Assembly (NCBI GenBank): GCA_019243635.1
Contig: JAFAUB010000088.1
Span: 1 to 42,744, forward strand
Source: Pseudonocardiales bacterium
GTDB lineage: Bacteria; Actinomycetota; Actinomycetes; Mycobacteriales; Pseudonocardiaceae
Length of the DNA stretch: 42,744 nt
Reading direction: 5' to 3'
The notes beneath the pieces were generated by a model. It was not told where the DNA came from. It did not search any database and saw only the letters and a list, made by a program, of their open reading frames with translations. The position numbers and the translations under genes are program-made. Shown here in pieces: positions 1-10,615 of this stretch. Numbering within the stretch: position 1 is the first letter of the stretch; every line of letters starts with the position of its first letter.

Positions 1-965
1 AGATCCCCGCTGAGCACCCGCTGACCGGGGTGGTCCACACCGCCGGGGTGCTCGACGACGGCGTGCTCACCACGATGACACCACAACGACTCCACACCGT
101 GTTCGCTCCCAAAGTCGACGGTGCACTCAACCTGCACCACCTCACCCAGGACACCAACCTGGACATGTTCGTGCTGTTCTCCTCCGCCGCCGGAGTGCTG
201 GGCAGCCCGGGGCAGGCGAACTACGCGGCGGCTAATGCGTTCCTGGACGGGCTGGCCGTTCAGCGTCGCGCGCAGGGGTTGTCGGCGGTGTCGATGGCGT
301 GGGGAGTGTGGGACGGGGGTATGGCGGCCGGGTTGAGGCAGGCCGGGACCGGTCGGATGCGTGGCGGGCTGCGTGCGTTGTCCCCGGTGGAGGGAATGGG
401 GCTGTTCGACGCGGGGCTGCGGGCCGGTGACCCGGTGCTGGTGCCGATGCGGCTGGACGCCGCGACGGTGAGCCGTGATGGTGGTGTGCCGTCGTTGCTC
501 CGCGGGTTGGTCACCCAAGACCACCCGGCGACCGTAGCGGAGCAGCAGCCGGTAGCCATCCGACTACACACACTCCCTGAAGACGAACAGGCCGGAGCGC
601 TGCTGGAGCTGGTCCTGGCTGCTACCGCGACGGTACTGGGGCACAGCTGCACGGACATGGTCGACCCGGACCATGCTTTCTGGGACATCGGGTTCACCTC
701 ACTGACCGCCATCGAGTTTCGCAACCGGTTGGCTGACGCCACCGGTGTCCGGCTGAACGCAGCCGTGGTCTACGACCAACCCACACCGCGGGTGCTGGCC
801 GACCATCTGCTGGCCGAGCTGCGCGCGACCGCGGCCGGTAACCCCGAGTTCGTGCTCCAAGAGCTCGGCAGGCTGGCGGCCGCGATATCCACAGTGGGTT
901 TCGACGACGACTCGCGCTTTCTCATCGCCTCCCGGCTCAAGGCCATGACCGCCGACATCGCGTGA
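1..965 (+). CDS. Type I polyketide synthase, C-terminal end (KR-ACP of the last module), 5' truncated
   Basis: The reading frame enters from the left edge and ends with TGA at 963-965. It holds the second half of a ketoreductase: a VLDDG segment (B-type LDD signature), the catalytic Lys in PKVDGALN, Ser in LFSSAAG, and Tyr/Asn in the NYAAAN motif. An acyl carrier protein follows with its phosphopantetheine Ser in GFTSLTA. About 40 residues trail after the ACP and there is no thioesterase. Ending on an ACP directly before an amide synthase is the usual design of the last ansamycin PKS module, where the chain is released by amide formation. By analogy with ansamitocin this would be the end of the AsmD-like protein, and its KR would set the C-3 hydroxyl that is later acylated. 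The numbering is inference; the domains are seen directly. Confidence 0.93.
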   Translation, partial: IPAEHPLTGVVHTAGVLDDGVLTTMTPQRLHTVFAPKVDGALNLHHLTQDTNLDMFVLFSSAAGVLGSPGQANYAAANAFLDGLAVQRRAQGLSAVSMAWGVWDGGMAAGLRQAGTGRMRGGLRALSPVEGMGLFDAGLRAGDPVLVPMRLDAATVSRDGGVPSLLRGLVTQDHPATVAEQQPVAIRLHTLPEDEQAGALLELVLAATATVLGHSCTDMVDPDHAFWDIGFTSLTAIEFRNRLADATGVRLNAAVVYDQPTPRVLADHLLAELRATAAGNPEFVLQELGRLAAAISTVGFDDDSRFLIASRLKAMTADIA

Positions 966-989
966 TCTGAGCCCTGGAAGGAGAACCGG

Positions 990-1793
990 GTGTTCGACAC
1001 CAGAGTGTACCTGCGGCGTCTAGGGTACTGCGGGCCGGTGGAGCCCACCATCGACACGCTGCGTCGACTCCACCGGGACCATCTGCTCACCATTCCCTAC
1101 GACAACAGCAACTTCCCCGAAGAGGGGGAGACGCTGCCCGACAATCTCGCCGACCTCGACCTCGACGCGACCTTCGACAAGATCGTGGTCAGGGCACTCG
1201 GCGGAATCTGCTTCGAGCTCAACCTGTTGTTCCAGCGACTGCTCGACGAACTGGGCTTCGACACCATGGCCGTGTCGGCCGGCGTGATCCAGGACCGAGG
1301 AGTGTTCAGCCCCGACCTCTCCCACAAGTTCACCGTGGTGACGCTGGACGGCCGGCGCTGGCTGGCTGACGTGGGCTTTTCCGGGCCGTCCTACGTCGAG
1401 CCGTTGAGGCTGTCCCCCGAGGTACAGCCTCAGCACGGATGCCGGTTCAGGGTGGTCGAACAGGACGGCCGGCACACGGTGCTGCGCAGCAGTCGGGTCG
1501 GCGGCTGGCAACCGGTGTACCGGTTCGCCCTCGTGGAGCGCAGGCCGGCGGAATGGGACGGCTTCACCGAGAGGTTCGAGCAGTTCCTCGACGAGTCGGT
1601 GATGGCCAGTACCACCATGATGTGCCGGGCCACCGAGAACGGACACCACGTGCTGGTCGGAAAGCGCTACCTGCGGGTCGAGGACGGGAACGAGAGGCTC
1701 GCCGCGTTGGTCGATCCTGTCGAGTACCGGCAGACCGTCGACTACATACTGCGTTCTGTGTCGTCACCCTGCGAACAGAGAGAGAGAACATGA
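990..1793 (+). CDS. Macrolactam-forming amide synthase (arylamine N-acetyltransferase fold; RifF/Asm9/GdmF family)
   Basis: The protein has 267 residues, the normal family length. It should take the finished polyketide from the last ACP and close the macrolactam by attack of the AHBA-derived aromatic amine. The NAT-type Cys-His-Asp triad is visible: Cys74 in GGICFELN, His112 in SHKFTVV and Asp127 in WLADVGF. The GTG start at 990 is supported by GGAAGGAG at 976-983, six bases upstream. The PKS stop lies 24 bp upstream and the stop overlaps the next ATG in an ATGA junction, so the three genes are probably one transcript. The family assignment is strong. The product it closes is inferred from the cluster. 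Confidence 0.95.
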   Translation: MFDTRVYLRRLGYCGPVEPTIDTLRRLHRDHLLTIPYDNSNFPEEGETLPDNLADLDLDATFDKIVVRALGGICFELNLLFQRLLDELGFDTMAVSAGVIQDRGVFSPDLSHKFTVVTLDGRRWLADVGFSGPSYVEPLRLSPEVQPQHGCRFRVVEQDGRHTVLRSSRVGGWQPVYRFALVERRPAEWDGFTERFEQFLDESVMASTTMMCRATENGHHVLVGKRYLRVEDGNERLAALVDPVEYRQTVDYILRSVSSPCEQRERT

Positions 1794-3313
1794 CGGATTC
1801 CACTGTGCTCATTGTCGGCGCGGGTCCGACTGGTCTCGCGTTGGCTTGTGGGTTACGTGGCCAGGGTATCTCGGTACGCGTTGTGGACAGCGCCACCGGG
1901 CCGGCTGGTACTTCTCGCGCGTTGGGTGTGCAGCCGCGGGGTGTGGAGGTGCTCATCCGCCTCGGCGCGCTCGGAGACCTGCCGGAGCGGGCGATTCTGG
2001 TGGATGAGGTGCGGATGTACGTCGGCCGTCGTCTGGTCTCCACCATGCCGCTGGAGCGAATGGGCTCCGCTTCCGGTCGTTCACCGCTGTTGATCTCCCA
2101 AGCGGCGATCGAGGGCGAGTTACGACGTCGGTTGACCGAGCTCGACGGCCATGTGGACTGGGGGCACAGGCTCGCCGATGCCGAGCAGGACGCCACCGGG
2201 GTCACCGCGACCCTGCAGACCACCCAGGGCCACGAAACCGTGCGCGCGGACTGGTTGATCGGTTGCGACGGTGCGCACAGCAAGGTCCGTAAGCTGGCCG
2301 GGATCGGCTTTCCCGGCACGGCGGTCGCCGAGTGCTTCCTGCTCGCCGATGTGCTGGCGAGCTGGGAGATCGACCGTCACGTCACGACGAGCTGGACCGA
2401 TGGCGCAGACATGATCAGCGTGTGCCCGCTACCAGGAGCGAACCGGTGCCGTCTGATGGGCCCCGCCCCAGCGGGCACCATCGGTGAGCTGAGCGACGAG
2501 GAGGTACGGGCGCTGATCAGGCGGCAGCTGACCAAATGCAGCATCTACCGCGACGAGGAGATCGAGGAAGTCGAGTGGCTCTCGAGCTTCCGTATACACC
2601 GCCGACTGGCCGACTCCTACCGTAAGGGCAGAATGCTGCTCGCCGGGGACGCTGCGGCCATCCACCACCCGTTCGGTGGGCAGGGTATGAACACCGGTCT
2701 CGGCGACGCGGAGAACCTGGCCTGGAAGCTCGGCCTGGTGGCCGGCGGCCGTGCCAACGACCAGCTACTCGACAGCTACCAGGCCGAACGCCGCCCGATA
2801 GCCAGTGGGGTCGTCGCCGCGACCTCGATGACCACTCGCCTGGTCATGGCCGACACGCCGGTCATCAGGCAGCTGCGTGATCGACTGGTGCTGCCGTTGA
2901 TGAACCACCCGAAGACCCAGAACCTCCTCTGGCGCAACGCCTCCCAGCTCGGCATCCACTACCGAGGCGGGCCGCTGGCCACGAAGCCCAAGCGGTTCTC
3001 CAGCGGCCCACGACCGGGCGAACGGGTACCCGACATCGCCTGCCGGCACACCGACGGGACTCCCACCCTGCTCCACGAGGCACTCAACGGCCGGTGGGCA
3101 CTGCTCACCGGAGCAGGTAACGAAGACAGCGTGACCACGGCTGAAAACCGACTGGGAAAGAACAACGTGGTCGTACTGACACCGGCCGACGCCCAGCTGA
3201 CCGACCTCCTGCTGATCCGCCCCGACGCCCACCTGGCATGGCGCGGCCACCCAGCGTCAGCCACGTTGTCCCACTGGCTGGCGGACGCACTGGAGCGGGG
3301 CACCGCGAGCTGA
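1790..3313 (+). CDS. FAD-dependent aromatic monooxygenase (PHBH/MhpA class; Rif-Orf19/GdmM-like)
   Basis: This 507-residue flavoprotein hydroxylase has the N-terminal GAGPTGL dinucleotide fold, the GCDGAHS motif near residue 165 and the GD motif LLAGDAAAIHHPFGGQG near residue 285, followed by a thioredoxin-like C-terminal region typical of phenol hydroxylase relatives. The ATG at 1790 overlaps the amide synthase stop (ATGA). A longer frame running upstream is only an overlap with that gene. Homologues next to amide synthase genes act on the AHBA-derived ring: Rif-Orf19 in naphthalene formation and GdmM in benzoquinone formation. A role on the aromatic ring or nearby carbons is therefore inferred. 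As far as I recall the ansamitocin set has no such gene, so it may add an oxidation. Leu codons at 1853 and 2120 are the rare TTA. Confidence 0.9.
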   Translation: MTDSTVLIVGAGPTGLALACGLRGQGISVRVVDSATGPAGTSRALGVQPRGVEVLIRLGALGDLPERAILVDEVRMYVGRRLVSTMPLERMGSASGRSPLLISQAAIEGELRRRLTELDGHVDWGHRLADAEQDATGVTATLQTTQGHETVRADWLIGCDGAHSKVRKLAGIGFPGTAVAECFLLADVLASWEIDRHVTTSWTDGADMISVCPLPGANRCRLMGPAPAGTIGELSDEEVRALIRRQLTKCSIYRDEEIEEVEWLSSFRIHRRLADSYRKGRMLLAGDAAAIHHPFGGQGMNTGLGDAENLAWKLGLVAGGRANDQLLDSYQAERRPIASGVVAATSMTTRLVMADTPVIRQLRDRLVLPLMNHPKTQNLLWRNASQLGIHYRGGPLATKPKRFSSGPRPGERVPDIACRHTDGTPTLLHEALNGRWALLTGAGNEDSVTTAENRLGKNNVVVLTPADAQLTDLLLIRPDAHLAWRGHPASATLSHWLADALERGTAS

Positions 3314-3323
3314 TACGGCGTTG

Positions 3324-6300
3324 TCAACCCTCATGACGGCATACGTTATCGGTGATCTCTTCGAGCTTGGCTGCCAGGATCGGCCCGATCTGGGCGAGTG
3401 CCCCTGACTGCATCATGCGATCGTGCCTGCTGACGATGGCGTGGGTTTCGATCGTGCCGTCGACATATGGCTGCCACGCCTCAGGTGTGGACACGTTCTC
3501 GGGTTGATGGTCTCTCGGTTGATAGACTGTTGGTTCGTGGATCGTCGAGGCGAGCAGCAGCAAGTCTCCATGGAATCGGCCAGGAGTGAAGTCGACCATG
3601 AGATGGGAGTTGTTGGATAAGATCTTCGCGACGGCGGAGAGGTGGAACTCTTCGAAATTCGCCCATACACCTTCCCGGCTGTGGCGGAACATCTCCACGG
3701 CCTGGGCGAACGTCAACGTCTCATCTTTCAGGCTCTTCACGTCGTAACCGAGCGCATCGAGCATGCCGATGAGCATGTCCTGTTCATCGAGCTCAGGCAC
3801 ATCCTCGTGTGACAGCTGCCCGCGAACCGGATAGGTATCGAGTACCGCCAGCAGAGCGACCTGCTCGCCACGCTGTTGAAGCTCGGTAGCGACGGCATGA
3901 GCGGCGATGCCTCCGAAGGACCAACCGAGAAGACAGTACGGCCCAGCGGGGTGGACCATGTGTATGTGGTCGGCATAGTCGGCTGCCATCTGCTCAACGG
4001 AGGTCGGACGTGGCTCTGGCCGAGCCAGGCCGCGCGCCTGCACCCCATAGATCGGATAGTCCGGGCTGAGGTGTCTGATCAGCCCGCAGTAGGACCAGCT
4101 GAGTCCTCCACCTGGGTGGATGCAGAACAACGGCGAGCGGCGACCCCGGGGTCTCAACGGCAGGATCACCTCGAAGGCGTCCCTCGGATCGTCCACGTGG
4201 AGCCGCGCGGCCACCCCGGCCGGCGTCGAGGTCTCGAACAGGGTCCGCAACCCCAGCTCGACCCCGAAGGTGGCGCTGATCCGGGCGATCAGGCGGGTCG
4301 CGAGCAGTGAATGCCCACCAAGATCAAAGAAGTCATCATCGACACCGACACCGACCAGGCCTAGTACGTCAGCGAACAACTCAGCGAGCAGTTGTTCTTG
4401 TGGTGTCCTGGGTGCCCGACCGCCCCCGACCGACCTGAACTCGGGGGCGGGTAGCGCGTTACGGTCCAGTTTCCCATTCGGTGTCAATGGGAACGCATCG
4501 AGCACCACTACCGCTGCGGGTACCATATACTCCGGTAACCGCGCCCGCGCAAACTCGCGCAGGACGCTGGTCAGCGCGCCGGTGTCCCGGGCCGCGGTGG
4601 GATTGTTCGTCCACACCGACAGTGGTGTCCGGTCGGTGCTGATGGGCCGGTACAAACCGAGGGGAACAGCTGTCGTGGTCTGGGTGGCGTCAGCGAACAC
4701 GACGTCCAGAGCCTCAGGGGTGGTTGCTGACCAGGTGATGCCGACCCAGTAGCCACACCGCTCGCCCAGCGCCTGCAGCGTCTCCGGGTCGAGCGCCCCT
4801 GATGCCTCGGCGTCCAGTGGCACCGGGTCGGTGTGGGAGGGCTCCCACGGCTCGGTCAGTGAGCTGCCGGTCTCGAACGCTCGCGCGAGGGCGACCTCAT
4901 GGGTGAGGCGGGTGTTGGGCACACCGCTGACGCGCACCAGCTCCGGGTGCTCCGTGCTCAGATAGTCGGTCAACGCACGCGGGCCGCTGATCCGGTGGCC
5001 CCAGCCCAACTCCGGGGCTTCGTCCAGCGGTAGCGGGGTGATCGGGTGTCTGTGCAGCGCCACGTCGTAGCGGTAGCGGGTCAGCTCGTTGTGATACCGG
5101 CCGCGTTTGATCCGGATGTCCACCCCACCGACGTCGCTCACGGTGCGGCTCCACGCGGTGAAGAACTCGGGATCGACCAGCAGTTCCTTTTCCATCCGGA
5201 TGGTTTGTTCGACCGCCCGGCGCAGCGCCCCCAGGTCGGTCGTGGGATCGGCCCGGTGCAGCTGCACCGCGGTGGCCAAAGTGCGCAGCAGTCGCAGGTT
5301 ACGCACGTCACCGAGGAACACCACCCCACCGGGAGCGACCAGCCGCAGCATTCGGTTGAGCACGTCGACCAGGTAGTCGGTGGTGGGGAAGTATTGGACG
5401 ACGGAGTTGAGGATCACGGTGTCGAACACCCCGACCGGCAGCCCGCCGATATCATGCGCGGGTTGGGCGCGCAGCACCACTCGCGCGGTCAGATCGGGAT
5501 CCTGCTCGACATGACCGGCCAAAGCGTCGATCACCGGGACGGAGAAGTCGGTGGCCCAGTAGGTCTCACACCGGGGCGCCAGCTCAGACAGCAGCAGCCC
5601 GGTACCCACCCCGACCTCCAACACCCGCCGGGGCTGTAGGGACAGGATCCGCGCCACGGTCGCCTCGCGCCATTCCCGCATCTGCGCCAGCGGGATCGGC
5701 CGGCCATCGTAACTACTGTTCCACCCGGTGAAATCCTGCCCCAACACCGGCGAGCCCGATTCCGCGTACAGCGAGTCGTAGACCTCCGCCCACTCACCGA
5801 CCCGGTCCTGCTCCACCTGCTCGTTACGGACCGAACCGGTGTCCTCCGCGACCACGTAACCGACCAGGTACTTGTTATCGGGCCGGTCCTCCCGCGCGAT
5901 CACCACCGTCTGCGCCACGTCGGGATGTGTCACGAGCACAGACTCGATCTCGCCTGGCTCGATCCGGAATCCCCGGATCTTGACCTGGTCATCCACTCGG
6001 CCGAGGAACTCCAGGTTCCCGTCGGTGTTCCAGCGGACCAGATCCCCCGTCCGATACATCCGCTCACCCACCGGACCGAACGGGCAGGCCACGAACCGCT
6101 CCGCCGTCAACCCCGACCGACGCACATACCCCCGCGCCAACCCCGTCCCACCGATGTACAACTCACCCATCACACCCGAAGGTACCGCCTGCAGGCGCGC
6201 ATCCAACACGTAGACGCGGGTATTCGCGATCGGCCGACCAATCGGCGGCGCGGTACACACCGTTGCATCGCTATACCAGGCGGTGGCATATACCGTCGTC

Positions 6301-8597
6301 TCGGTCGGGCCATAGATGTTGGCCACCTGGCAGCCCCGGATCGCTACCTGGATATCGCGCATGGTCTGCGACACCAGGCCCTCCCCTGCCAACACCACGA
6401 AATCCGCCTCGATGTTCACGCCACCGTGCGCCAACAGCTGGGACAAGGCCGAGGGCACCGCGCTGATGAGGCTACCGCTCCATCCCGCCTGTGGGCGCTC
6501 GTGCAACGCGAGCAGATTCCGCACCACCTCGATGCCACCGCCGCAGGCCAATGGTCCGAACATCTCAAAAACCGATACGTCGAAGTTCAGCGACGTCGAG
6601 GCCAACACCCGAGACAGTCCCCTGCGGCCGAAACCGGACACTGCCCACACCACGAGGTTCACCACGCTCTGATGTGACACGACGACGGCTTTGGGTGTGC
6701 CGGTGGAGCCGGAGGTGTAGATCAGGTAGGCGGGGTGCTGGGGAAGGAGGGGGGTGGCGCGGTGGATGTCGGTGGGGTTGGTGTCCGGGCAGTGGTTGAG
6801 CATCAGGTGGGTGGCGGGGTCATCGAGGACCAACCGGGGGGTAGTGGTGTCGGGGATGTGGTGGGTGGTGTGGGTGGTGGTCAGCAGCAGGGTGGGGTGG
6901 GTGTCGGTGAGCATGAAGGTGAGTCGTTCGCGGGGGTGGTCGGGGTCCAGGGGAAGATAGGCGGCCCCGGTTTTGAGGACCGCCAGGACCGCCACGATCA
7001 GTTCAGCTGAGCGGGGTAGCGCGAGCGCGACGATCTGCTCGGGCCCCGCGCCGTGGGTGATCAGGGTGTGGGCCAGCTGGTTAGCCGCGGTGTTGAGCTG
7101 CGCATAAGACAACTCCGTGTCCTGGAACACGACCGCGACAGCATCCGGGCCGGCTGCTACCTGGGTCTCGAACAGCTCCGGCAGGCAGAGCGGGGGGATC
7201 GGAGTGGTGGTGTCGTTCCAGGTGCCCGGTAGCTGGTGGTGCTCGTCGCTGGTGAGCACGTCGATGTGGTTGATCGGCTGGTCCAGGTCGGTGACCGCGA
7301 TGGTGCTCAACAGACACAGCAGACGTCGATGATGGGCGACCAGTTCCTCAGCGCTACAGACCTCCGGGTGCGCGTGCAGGTCGGTCCGCGACTCTGAACC
7401 ATCCCTTCTGTCCCAAACCGCAATCGACAGGTCACCGATCAACCCGAGAGAAACATTGTGCGCCGCGGCACGATACCCGGCAAAGCTCAGATCGTAATTG
7501 AAGGACATGATGTTTATCATCGGCATAAAAGATGTCCTGAGGTCACCGGGCAGACCAAGATCCCGGTAGAGGTCCTCCCCCCGGTAACATTGATGGGCCA
7601 GTAGCCGGTCCACTTCCTCCGCGGTGTGACCTACCAGTTCGGACAGGCTCATGTCCGGGTGTACCGACAGTCGCAGTAACAGGATGTTGGACACCATTCC
7701 TGGCGTGCATCTCAGGACAGGGCCCAGACGCGCCGTGACCGGCAAACTGACCACCACGTCCCGCGCGCCGGTCAGGCGGTGCACATAAACCGCCGTCGCT
7801 GCGATCACCATTCGGGACCATCGCACCCCGGCCCGACGGGCTGCTGCCCGCAACCTGTCCATTGTGGACGACGACAAATCGAAGGTACTATGAACGAAAC
7901 TGTCGGCCATTCCAGAGGACCGACCGACGAGCCTGCTCGGCTCTGGGCGGTCAGCGAACCGCCTCATCCAGTATTCCCGGTCCTGCGTGAACTGCTCCGA
8001 CGCACGGTAGGTCGCATCACTGTCCAGCAGCTGTCGCAGCGATCCGAACACTTTTCGGCCACCCGACCACCCCTGCGCCAGCGCCGTATAGACGTCAGCC
8101 ACTCGTCGCGCCACGAGGGAGAAACCAAACCAATCCATCACGATGTGATGGTAGCCCTTATACCACAAGAACCGGTCAGGTCTCACCTTGATCAATGCGT
8201 AGCTGAACAGTGGGCCGCGAGTGAGATCCATCGGCCGGGCCATGTCGGTGGTCATCCATGCTCGCGCAGCCGTGTGCGGATCAGGCTCTCCACTGACGTC
8301 GACCACCGGCATCAGCCAGTCCGACAACGGAGCGACAACCTGCCGTGGCCCGTCGCCGCCCTCGACGAACCGGACATGCAGTGAGTCGACCTCTCCGACG
8401 ACCCGCCGCAGCGCCGTCTCGAACAGCACGGGATCAACCGGTCCGTGAATCGTTACACACTCGCCGACCTTGTAGACCCGGTTCGCCGTTCTCAACCGTT
8501 GTTCAGCAAACCAGACCTCGCGCTGAGCAGCTGACAGTGAAAGGACCTCACCAGACAACGTCGATCCCCTGTTCGCACTCACCCGTGAACGCCACAT
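3324..8597 (-). CDS. Single-module NRPS, C-A-(N-methyltransferase)-PCP-TE
   Basis: This is a 1757-residue stand-alone module. The condensation domain (about 18-440) carries HHIVMDW at 150-156, so the last Gly of HHxxxDG is Trp. The adenylation domain starts near 470, with [10 protein letters not shown] at 627-636 and NIYGPTET at 760-767. It is interrupted after its A8 core by a SAM methyltransferase (about 925-1230; VLEVGVGTG at 992-1000) and resumes with the A10 lysine (K1376 in NGKLDR). The PCP Ser is 1430 (LGGHSLL). The type I thioesterase has Ser1560 (GWSFGG), Asp1587 and probable His1725. It should activate one amino acid, N-methylate it, join it to an upstream acyl group and release or transfer it. 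It is the last gene of the halogenase operon, 21 bp after the O-methyltransferase. The ATG at 8597 has a weak ribosome site; an in-frame TTG 13 codons in, preceded by AGGGG, is an alternative. Leu1660 is TTA. The substrate is not proven. Confidence 0.93.
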   Translation of the reverse strand: MWRSRVSANRGSTLSGEVLSLSAAQREVWFAEQRLRTANRVYKVGECVTIHGPVDPVLFETALRRVVGEVDSLHVRFVEGGDGPRQVVAPLSDWLMPVVDVSGEPDPHTAARAWMTTDMARPMDLTRGPLFSYALIKVRPDRFLWYKGYHHIVMDWFGFSLVARRVADVYTALAQGWSGGRKVFGSLRQLLDSDATYRASEQFTQDREYWMRRFADRPEPSRLVGRSSGMADSFVHSTFDLSSSTMDRLRAAARRAGVRWSRMVIAATAVYVHRLTGARDVVVSLPVTARLGPVLRCTPGMVSNILLLRLSVHPDMSLSELVGHTAEEVDRLLAHQCYRGEDLYRDLGLPGDLRTSFMPMINIMSFNYDLSFAGYRAAAHNVSLGLIGDLSIAVWDRRDGSESRTDLHAHPEVCSAEELVAHHRRLLCLLSTIAVTDLDQPINHIDVLTSDEHHQLPGTWNDTTTPIPPLCLPELFETQVAAGPDAVAVVFQDTELSYAQLNTAANQLAHTLITHGAGPEQIVALALPRSAELIVAVLAVLKTGAAYLPLDPDHPRERLTFMLTDTHPTLLLTTTHTTHHIPDTTTPRLVLDDPATHLMLNHCPDTNPTDIHRATPLLPQHPAYLIYTSGSTGTPKAVVVSHQSVVNLVVWAVSGFGRRGLSRVLASTSLNFDVSVFEMFGPLACGGGIEVVRNLLALHERPQAGWSGSLISAVPSALSQLLAHGGVNIEADFVVLAGEGLVSQTMRDIQVAIRGCQVANIYGPTETTVYATAWYSDATVCTAPPIGRPIANTRVYVLDARLQAVPSGVMGELYIGGTGLARGYVRRSGLTAERFVACPFGPVGERMYRTGDLVRWNTDGNLEFLGRVDDQVKIRGFRIEPGEIESVLVTHPDVAQTVVIAREDRPDNKYLVGYVVAEDTGSVRNEQVEQDRVGEWAEVYDSLYAESGSPVLGQDFTGWNSSYDGRPIPLAQMREWREATVARILSLQPRRVLEVGVGTGLLLSELAPRCETYWATDFSVPVIDALAGHVEQDPDLTARVVLRAQPAHDIGGLPVGVFDTVILNSVVQYFPTTDYLVDVLNRMLRLVAPGGVVFLGDVRNLRLLRTLATAVQLHRADPTTDLGALRRAVEQTIRMEKELLVDPEFFTAWSRTVSDVGGVDIRIKRGRYHNELTRYRYDVALHRHPITPLPLDEAPELGWGHRISGPRALTDYLSTEHPELVRVSGVPNTRLTHEVALARAFETGSSLTEPWEPSHTDPVPLDAEASGALDPETLQALGERCGYWVGITWSATTPEALDVVFADATQTTTAVPLGLYRPISTDRTPLSVWTNNPTAARDTGALTSVLREFARARLPEYMVPAAVVVLDAFPLTPNGKLDRNALPAPEFRSVGGGRAPRTPQEQLLAELFADVLGLVGVGVDDDFFDLGGHSLLATRLIARISATFGVELGLRTLFETSTPAGVAARLHVDDPRDAFEVILPLRPRGRRSPLFCIHPGGGLSWSYCGLIRHLSPDYPIYGVQARGLARPEPRPTSVEQMAADYADHIHMVHPAGPYCLLGWSFGGIAAHAVATELQQRGEQVALLAVLDTYPVRGQLSHEDVPELDEQDMLIGMLDALGYDVKSLKDETLTFAQAVEMFRHSREGVWANFEEFHLSAVAKILSNNSHLMVDFTPGRFHGDLLLLASTIHEPTVYQPRDHQPENVSTPEAWQPYVDGTIETHAIVSRHDRMMQSGALAQIGPILAAKLEEITDNVCRHEG

Positions 8598-8618
8598 GGA
8601 TGGTGCTGGTCACATGAA

Positions 8619-9677
8619 TCAACTCAGCGAGCCAGGGACCGCTTCGAGGAGACTGACCGGGCCGTTACCTGGCACGATGCGGGTCAGCCGAAGGCCGGCA
8701 CGGTCAAACAACGCGCGGTACTCCGCCTCGGTGCGTTCGCGACCACCGGAGGTCATGATCATCATCCCCAGATCCGCGAGTTTGGCCATCGACGGCGCTG
8801 CGCCCTCCGGAAGCACGAGCTCAGCAAGCAGCACGCAGCCCGTGTCGGCCATCGCGGCCCGACATCTCTCCAGGATCTGCGCTGCGTGGTCATCGTCCCA
8901 GTTATGGATGACGTTGCTCAGCAGGTAGGCATCACCTCCTTCAGGTACAGAGTCGGCGAAGTCCCCGCTCACCATCTTGCAGCGGTCGACAACCTGAGCA
9001 CTGGCGATCACCTCCTCGGCACCGGCTATGACCGCCGGTTTGTCGAACAGCACTCCCTGAAGGTGCGGGTTCGCGGCCAGAATCGCGGCGAGCAGGCCAC
9101 CACGCCCGCCACCGACATCCACCACCGTGCTGAACGGGGTGAAATCGTACGCTTGTACGATGCTGACAGACATGGTTGTGGAAATCGAGGCCATTGCCGC
9201 ATCGAAGACCACCGCATCCTCGTGATGCTCCGCCAGGTAGTCGAAATGTTTCATGCCGTGGACCCGGTCGAACGCCGATTCTCCGGTCTGGATGGTCTCG
9301 TACAGACCGGTCCATGGGTCACGGTAGAACGGCAGGCCGATTATCGTCGCACGGTCCCGCAGCGAACCGGGGACGTCACTGCGCAGCATCTCACTGAACG
9401 GGGTCAGGGCGAACCGTCGATCCTCCAGCTCCACGACGACTCCGACGACACTGAGCGCTCGCAGCAGCCGATACAACGTGGGACCGTGGGCGCCTGTCGG
9501 CTCGGCGATCTCTTCGGCGTCGCGCGGGCCGGTCGCCAGCGCGTCCGCGACTCCGAGCCTGGCGAACACGCTGACCGCCTGGGCGACGAGGGCTCCCCTG
9601 GTCAGCTGATGCAACGCGACCGCGGGTGGCGGCTCCGTCGGTGAAGCCGCAGGGGCCGGTGTCTCGTCAACTGACAT
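8619..9677 (-). CDS. SAM-dependent O-methyltransferase (acetylserotonin/DmpM type; Asm7-like)
   Basis: The protein has about 352 residues, with an N-terminal winged-helix dimerisation region ([10 protein letters not shown]) and a Methyltransf_2 catalytic domain. The SAM loop reads [16 protein letters not shown], and HNWDDDHA holds the catalytic His-Asp region of the family. In an ansamitocin-type pathway this family methylates the C-20 phenolic oxygen, so it is the best Asm7 candidate; this role is inferred. The ATG at 9677 is chosen because AGGAG stands eight bases upstream. A GTG at 9704 overlapping the previous stop (GTGA) is an alternative that adds nine residues. It is the third gene of the halogenase operon, directly before the NRPS. 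Confidence 0.9.
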   Translation of the reverse strand: MSVDETPAPAASPTEPPPAVALHQLTRGALVAQAVSVFARLGVADALATGPRDAEEIAEPTGAHGPTLYRLLRALSVVGVVVELEDRRFALTPFSEMLRSDVPGSLRDRATIIGLPFYRDPWTGLYETIQTGESAFDRVHGMKHFDYLAEHHEDAVVFDAAMASISTTMSVSIVQAYDFTPFSTVVDVGGGRGGLLAAILAANPHLQGVLFDKPAVIAGAEEVIASAQVVDRCKMVSGDFADSVPEGGDAYLLSNVIHNWDDDHAAQILERCRAAMADTGCVLLAELVLPEGAAPSMAKLADLGMMIMTSGGRERTEAEYRALFDRAGLRLTRIVPGNGPVSLLEAVPGSLS

Positions 9678-9700
9678 CGTGACTCTCCTAGGTCCCTCAG

Positions 9701-10615
9701 TCACGTCGTGCGTTGCGCCTGGAACAGGATGTTCCCCTGCTCTCGGCGGTCACCGCGGAACAGCACTGGTGTCGGCCGCCGATAGGCGGCTGCCTGCTTG
9801 ACGACGTCATACGCGGTCGACTGCCATCCGTGCCGGATCAACCATTGGTCAGCGGGATCGGTGGGGCCTCCCTTGACCATCTCGTCCAGCGATATTCCCG
9901 TCCCCTCGAAGAACGGCTGAAGTAAAGGTGTGGCGACCGAGCCGTCGTGCGTGTGGTCCAGGGCGAACCAACTCGACGGACCGGACAAGAGGTTCACCTC
10001 GTCGAGCAACCGGTCGCAGTCCACGGCGGTCAGGCACCCTAGTGTCCCCTCCGCCAGCCAGGCGGTCGGGTGCCCGACGTCGAAGCCTTCGTTGCGCAGC
10101 GCCGTCGGCCAGTTCTCCCGGAGGTCCGCGGGCACCACGATCCGCTCGCACGCCGGACGGGCCGCCTGGGTGATGAGAACCTGTTCCTTGAACTCCAGCA
10201 CCTCAGGCAGGTCCACCTCGAACAGCCGTACACCAGCCGGCCAGTCCAGCCGGAACGCCCGGGTGTCCAGGCCCGCGGCCAACACCACGACCTGGCGGCA
10301 CCCGGCGGCGCAGACCCGGTGGAAGTACTCGTCGAAGAACCGGGTCTTGATCACGATGACGTCACCTATCAACGCCATGATGCCGGCGGGCGGTGTGCTC
10401 TCACGCGGTGGAGGAGTTTCCTGCGCCGTAAGGAAAGGAATCTCCGAGCCGGCCGCCGCGACGAAGCACTGCGCGAGGGGGTCGCTGAACAGCCGGTCGG
10501 CTCGCTGAGTCTCGGTCGCTCGAGCGAGCGCGTTTCCCCAGGCTGTCCAGCTCTCGTCGGGCATCACGAGAGGTGCGCTCCGGTGGTCCACCGCGTCGAA
10601 CCCACCAGGTCTCAT
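9701..10615 (-). CDS. SAM-dependent methyltransferase of the TIGR00027 / leucine carboxyl methyltransferase-like family
   Basis: The protein has 304 residues from the ATG at 10615, which overlaps the halogenase stop in an ATGA junction. It has the hallmark sequence of this family, [15 protein letters not shown], followed by the acidic [13 protein letters not shown] strand. The N-terminal part has the usual [15 protein letters not shown] entry and a segment matching ARADDPLFxDPLA. Members methylate oxygen in several secondary metabolite pathways. I know of no counterpart in the ansamitocin cluster, so this may place an extra O-methyl group or methylate the NRPS-derived side chain. The position between halogenase and O-methyltransferase, with overlapping starts, shows it belongs to the operon. 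The substrate cannot be read from sequence. Confidence 0.85.
   Translation of the reverse strand: MRPGGFDAVDHRSAPLVMPDESWTAWGNALARATETQRADRLFSDPLAQCFVAAAGSEIPFLTAQETPPPRESTPPAGIMALIGDVIVIKTRFFDEYFHRVCAAGCRQVVVLAAGLDTRAFRLDWPAGVRLFEVDLPEVLEFKEQVLITQAARPACERIVVPADLRENWPTALRNEGFDVGHPTAWLAEGTLGCLTAVDCDRLLDEVNLLSGPSSWFALDHTHDGSVATPLLQPFFEGTGISLDEMVKGGPTDPADQWLIRHGWQSTAYDVVKQAAAYRRPTPVLFRGDRREQGNILFQAQRTT

Noticed and set aside
1439..1789. Upstream extension of the FAD monooxygenase
   Set aside because: It overlaps the amide synthase in another frame and has no flavoprotein homology; the ATG at 1790 begins the flavin fold correctly.
3324..4150. The NRPS thioesterase as the macrolactam-releasing enzyme
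   Set aside because: The PKS line ends next to a NAT-type amide synthase with an intact triad, which is the known release route for ansamycins. The TE more likely serves the side chain.
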